From Parabacteroides sp. (GTDB taxonomy: Bacteria > Bacteroidota > Bacteroidia > Bacteroidales > Tannerellaceae): DNA of 7,828 nt. Location: assembly GCA_020026285.1 (NCBI GenBank), contig JAHHQS010000167.1:1-7828 (forward strand), given 5' to 3'. The notes under the pieces were generated by a model that searched no databases, was not told the origin of the DNA, and was given only the letters and a program-made list of their open reading frames with translations. How positions within the stretch are numbered: position 1 is the stretch's first letter; each line of letters begins with the position of its first letter. The translations under genes and the position numbers were made by a program. Of the stretch, positions 6,268 to 7,828 are shown piece after piece.

Positions 6268-7806
6268 TTATCTACATTTATGAATAAAACACTTGGCGTT
6301 CTCAATTAACATAAGTCGTTCATGCTTACGCAATCCCACAAAAAATAAGATCAATAGTGTTGATAATGCACACAGCAAACTATTCCCTATCAATCCGACA
6401 AAAGAAGATGCCGCACAATATCTATATAGTATGGCTCCTATGGCAATGATAGGAATGGTTACTTTAAAAGCCGGGAAGAGTATATCTGTTAGATATTTCC
6501 TTTTTGCCAATTGTACACGCGGATAAACTATCCATACGCGGACAAGTTGTGTGATAGTCTCTATAATTAGGTACACCACAAACACCATTTCCGAAGATAT
6601 GTGAGCATACTTCAAAAAAAAGTATGCTACAGGAACAACTGTTAGCAAAAGAGTTCCTTCAATAATCTGAAATTTCTTGATATCGCCAGTCGCATGAATC
6701 GCCATGATTGTCGGGCCTTTAAAAGCTTCGTTCATGCACGATAGAATCATTAATCGTGTAAATGCAACCGTGTGTTCCGGCACCTCGCTCAACCATAACT
6801 GGAGGATATATTCCGTGTTGATAAAAATCGGTAGGGCCACCAACAGAATCAAGTAGAAAGAATAGCGCGAACTATTCAAAATTAATGTGTGCATATACTG
6901 CAAATCACCCTGTGCATACAGTTTGGTAATCTGGGGGCGCACTGCCATCTGAAAATTGCCAAAAAATTGACTCACTGCACTTTGCACTTGCACAGCAACA
7001 CCTCGTGCAGCATTTACCATCGGCCCGAAGAACAAGTTCAGAAGTATATTAATACCTTGGGTATAACCGACGATTGCCAAATATCCATTGGTTGTCCATC
7101 CTGCATATACAGCTATCCTTCGAGACAATTCCTTATTCCACAGCCATCGAGCCGATGATTCCGTAAAATGACGGTTGCAGTAGACGGAATATAAAATTCT
7201 GATAATGACCTGCACCACAAGAATCAATGCCGCATACAGAATCAAGCGGTCGGAATTGATCCACAACAACAATACAACAACCGCCAACTTGGCCAATGCC
7301 TCGAAGATGGAGATGTAGGCAAAGGCATTCATACGCTCGTGAGCGATAATCAAAGCATTGTAGGGTACGCTCAATATCGAAACGATGAATGTCACAACCG
7401 AACACTGATAGACCCAAAATGCAGCAGTCATTCGATCTGTAGGAATGACCATTTTCTCCATAACGAACCAAAGTCCGACGGTCTCGGCCAATACGAAAGC
7501 GATAATAGCCATGATGTAATGCACCGTAACGGCACATCGGAAAACTTTGCCGACATCGCCTTCACTTCCTCGTCCCAATTCGAAGGTAATGAAACGCGAT
7601 GTAGCACCACCCAATGAACTGCTAAGGAATCCCAGCATGGTTACCACTCCGCCGACAACATTGTAAATACCGAAATCAACAACACCAAGTGCTTTTAATA
7701 TGATTCGGGAAGAATAGAGGGTTACGCCTATCAGAAAAATCATTCGGATGTAGAGCAGTACAGTATTTTTTGCGATTCGCTTGTTATTTTCGGCTACGGT
7801 GGACAT
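6268..7806 (-). CDS. Wzx-type polysaccharide repeat-unit flippase (MATE/MOP superfamily)
   Basis: The 512-residue protein would move undecaprenyl-diphosphate-linked repeat units across the inner membrane. It begins with the short polar N-terminus MSTVAENNKRIAKN and then shows repeated hydrophobic segments, about 12-14 in all. Clear ones are near 15-35, 44-66, 92-115, 130-155, 172-183, 188-208, 316-330, 385-399, 406-424, 448-462 and 470-490. Motifs of Bacteroidales flippases include LKALGVVDFGIYNVVGG (37-53), GGATSRF (66-72), VPYNALIIAHERMNA (147-161), and the loop GPMVNAARGVA (261-271). Length is normal and no frameshift is seen. The upstream half of the gene (toward 7806) is near 50% GC while the far end is near 37%, so the gene straddles a composition boundary. 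Only 22 bases lie upstream, and they hold no recognisable promoter. It is the first gene seen here; whether others precede it in the operon is unknown. Confidence 0.94.
   Translation of the reverse strand: MSTVAENNKRIAKNTVLLYIRMIFLIGVTLYSSRIILKALGVVDFGIYNVVGGVVTMLGFLSSSLGGATSRFITFELGRGSEGDVGKVFRCAVTVHYIMAIIAFVLAETVGLWFVMEKMVIPTDRMTAAFWVYQCSVVTFIVSILSVPYNALIIAHERMNAFAYISIFEALAKLAVVVLLLWINSDRLILYAALILVVQVIIRILYSVYCNRHFTESSARWLWNKELSRRIAVYAGWTTNGYLAIVGYTQGINILLNLFFGPMVNAARGVAVQVQSAVSQFFGNFQMAVRPQITKLYAQGDLQYMHTLILNSSRYSFYLILLVALPIFINTEYILQLWLSEVPEHTVAFTRLMILSCMNEAFKGPTIMAIHATGDIKKFQIIEGTLLLTVVPVAYFFLKYAHISSEMVFVVYLIIETITQLVRVWIVYPRVQLAKRKYLTDILFPAFKVTIPIIAIGAILYRYCAASSFVGLIGNSLLCALSTLLILFFVGLRKHERLMLIENAKCFIHKCR
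6604..6628 (-). repeat. 9-bp hairpin enclosing an A8/T8 run in the flippase gene
   Basis: AGCATACTT (6604-6612) pairs with AAGTATGCT (6620-6628) around a 7-base loop, and positions 6614-6621 are eight A in a row (T8 on the coding strand). It encodes the flippase segment AYFFLKYA (residues 394-401). The run is the kind of tract that can slip, but one tract of eight in AT-rich DNA is weak evidence for phase variation. Confidence 0.5.
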
Positions 7807-7828
7807 TCAATTATTTTGTTGTTCTGTT

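Noticed and set aside
7133..7617. Out-of-frame open frames of 60-134 codons on both strands within the flippase gene
   Set aside because: They overlap the intact, motif-bearing flippase frame and are a result of its higher GC content; no start signal or protein motif supports them.
1..7828. CRISPR arrays, insertion sequences, tRNA/rRNA genes, toxin-antitoxin or phage defence genes
   Set aside because: No spaced direct repeats, transposase or integrase motifs, tRNA-like folds or defence domains were seen; all coding sequence is accounted for by glycan genes.

Overview
The window is the 3'-proximal part of a surface-polysaccharide (capsule, exopolysaccharide or O-antigen) biosynthesis operon. 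All seven real genes lie on the minus strand and are read from position 7806 down to 207. The protein families, weak Shine-Dalgarno sites and AT-rich glycan genes next to about 50% GC sequence suggest a Bacteroidales gut-type bacterium (Bacteroides, Parabacteroides or Alistipes-like). This is inferred from the style of the proteins; no taxonomic marker is present and the genus cannot be fixed.

In transcription order: a Wzx-type lipid-linked oligosaccharide flippase (7806-6268); a GT-A family 2 glycosyltransferase (6264-5260); a TagB/TagF-type CDP-glycerol glycerophosphotransferase (5263-4106); an EpsG-like multispanning putative Wzy polymerase (4102-3014); a GT-B family 4 glycosyltransferase (3003-1918); and two more family 2 glycosyltransferases (1836-1042 and 1010-207). 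The first five genes are separated by 3, -4, 3 and 10 bases, so they look like one transcription unit. The last two follow gaps of 81 and 31 bases. A strong palindromic terminator at 116-153 ends the unit. Beyond it are a GC-rich spacer and what looks like the ribosome binding site and start codon of another minus-strand gene, cut by the window edge.

Inferred pathway: three GT2 enzymes and one GT4 enzyme extend a repeat unit on an undecaprenyl carrier. The TagB/F-like enzyme adds a polyol phosphate, the flippase moves the unit across the inner membrane, and the EpsG-like protein polymerises it. The priming sugar-phosphate transferase, nucleotide-sugar and CDP-glycerol synthesis, and chain-length and export proteins are not in this window.

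Base composition changes sharply. The 5' part of the flippase gene and the spacer after the terminator are near 50% GC, while the genes between are roughly 27-37% GC in lines I counted. This fits an exchanged glycan cassette between more native flanks. The most unusual DNA structure is a perfect 19-bp inverted repeat with a 4-base loop inside the coding sequence of the GT2 gene at 1042-1836. I found no defence system, CRISPR array, transposon, RNA gene or clearly new system.
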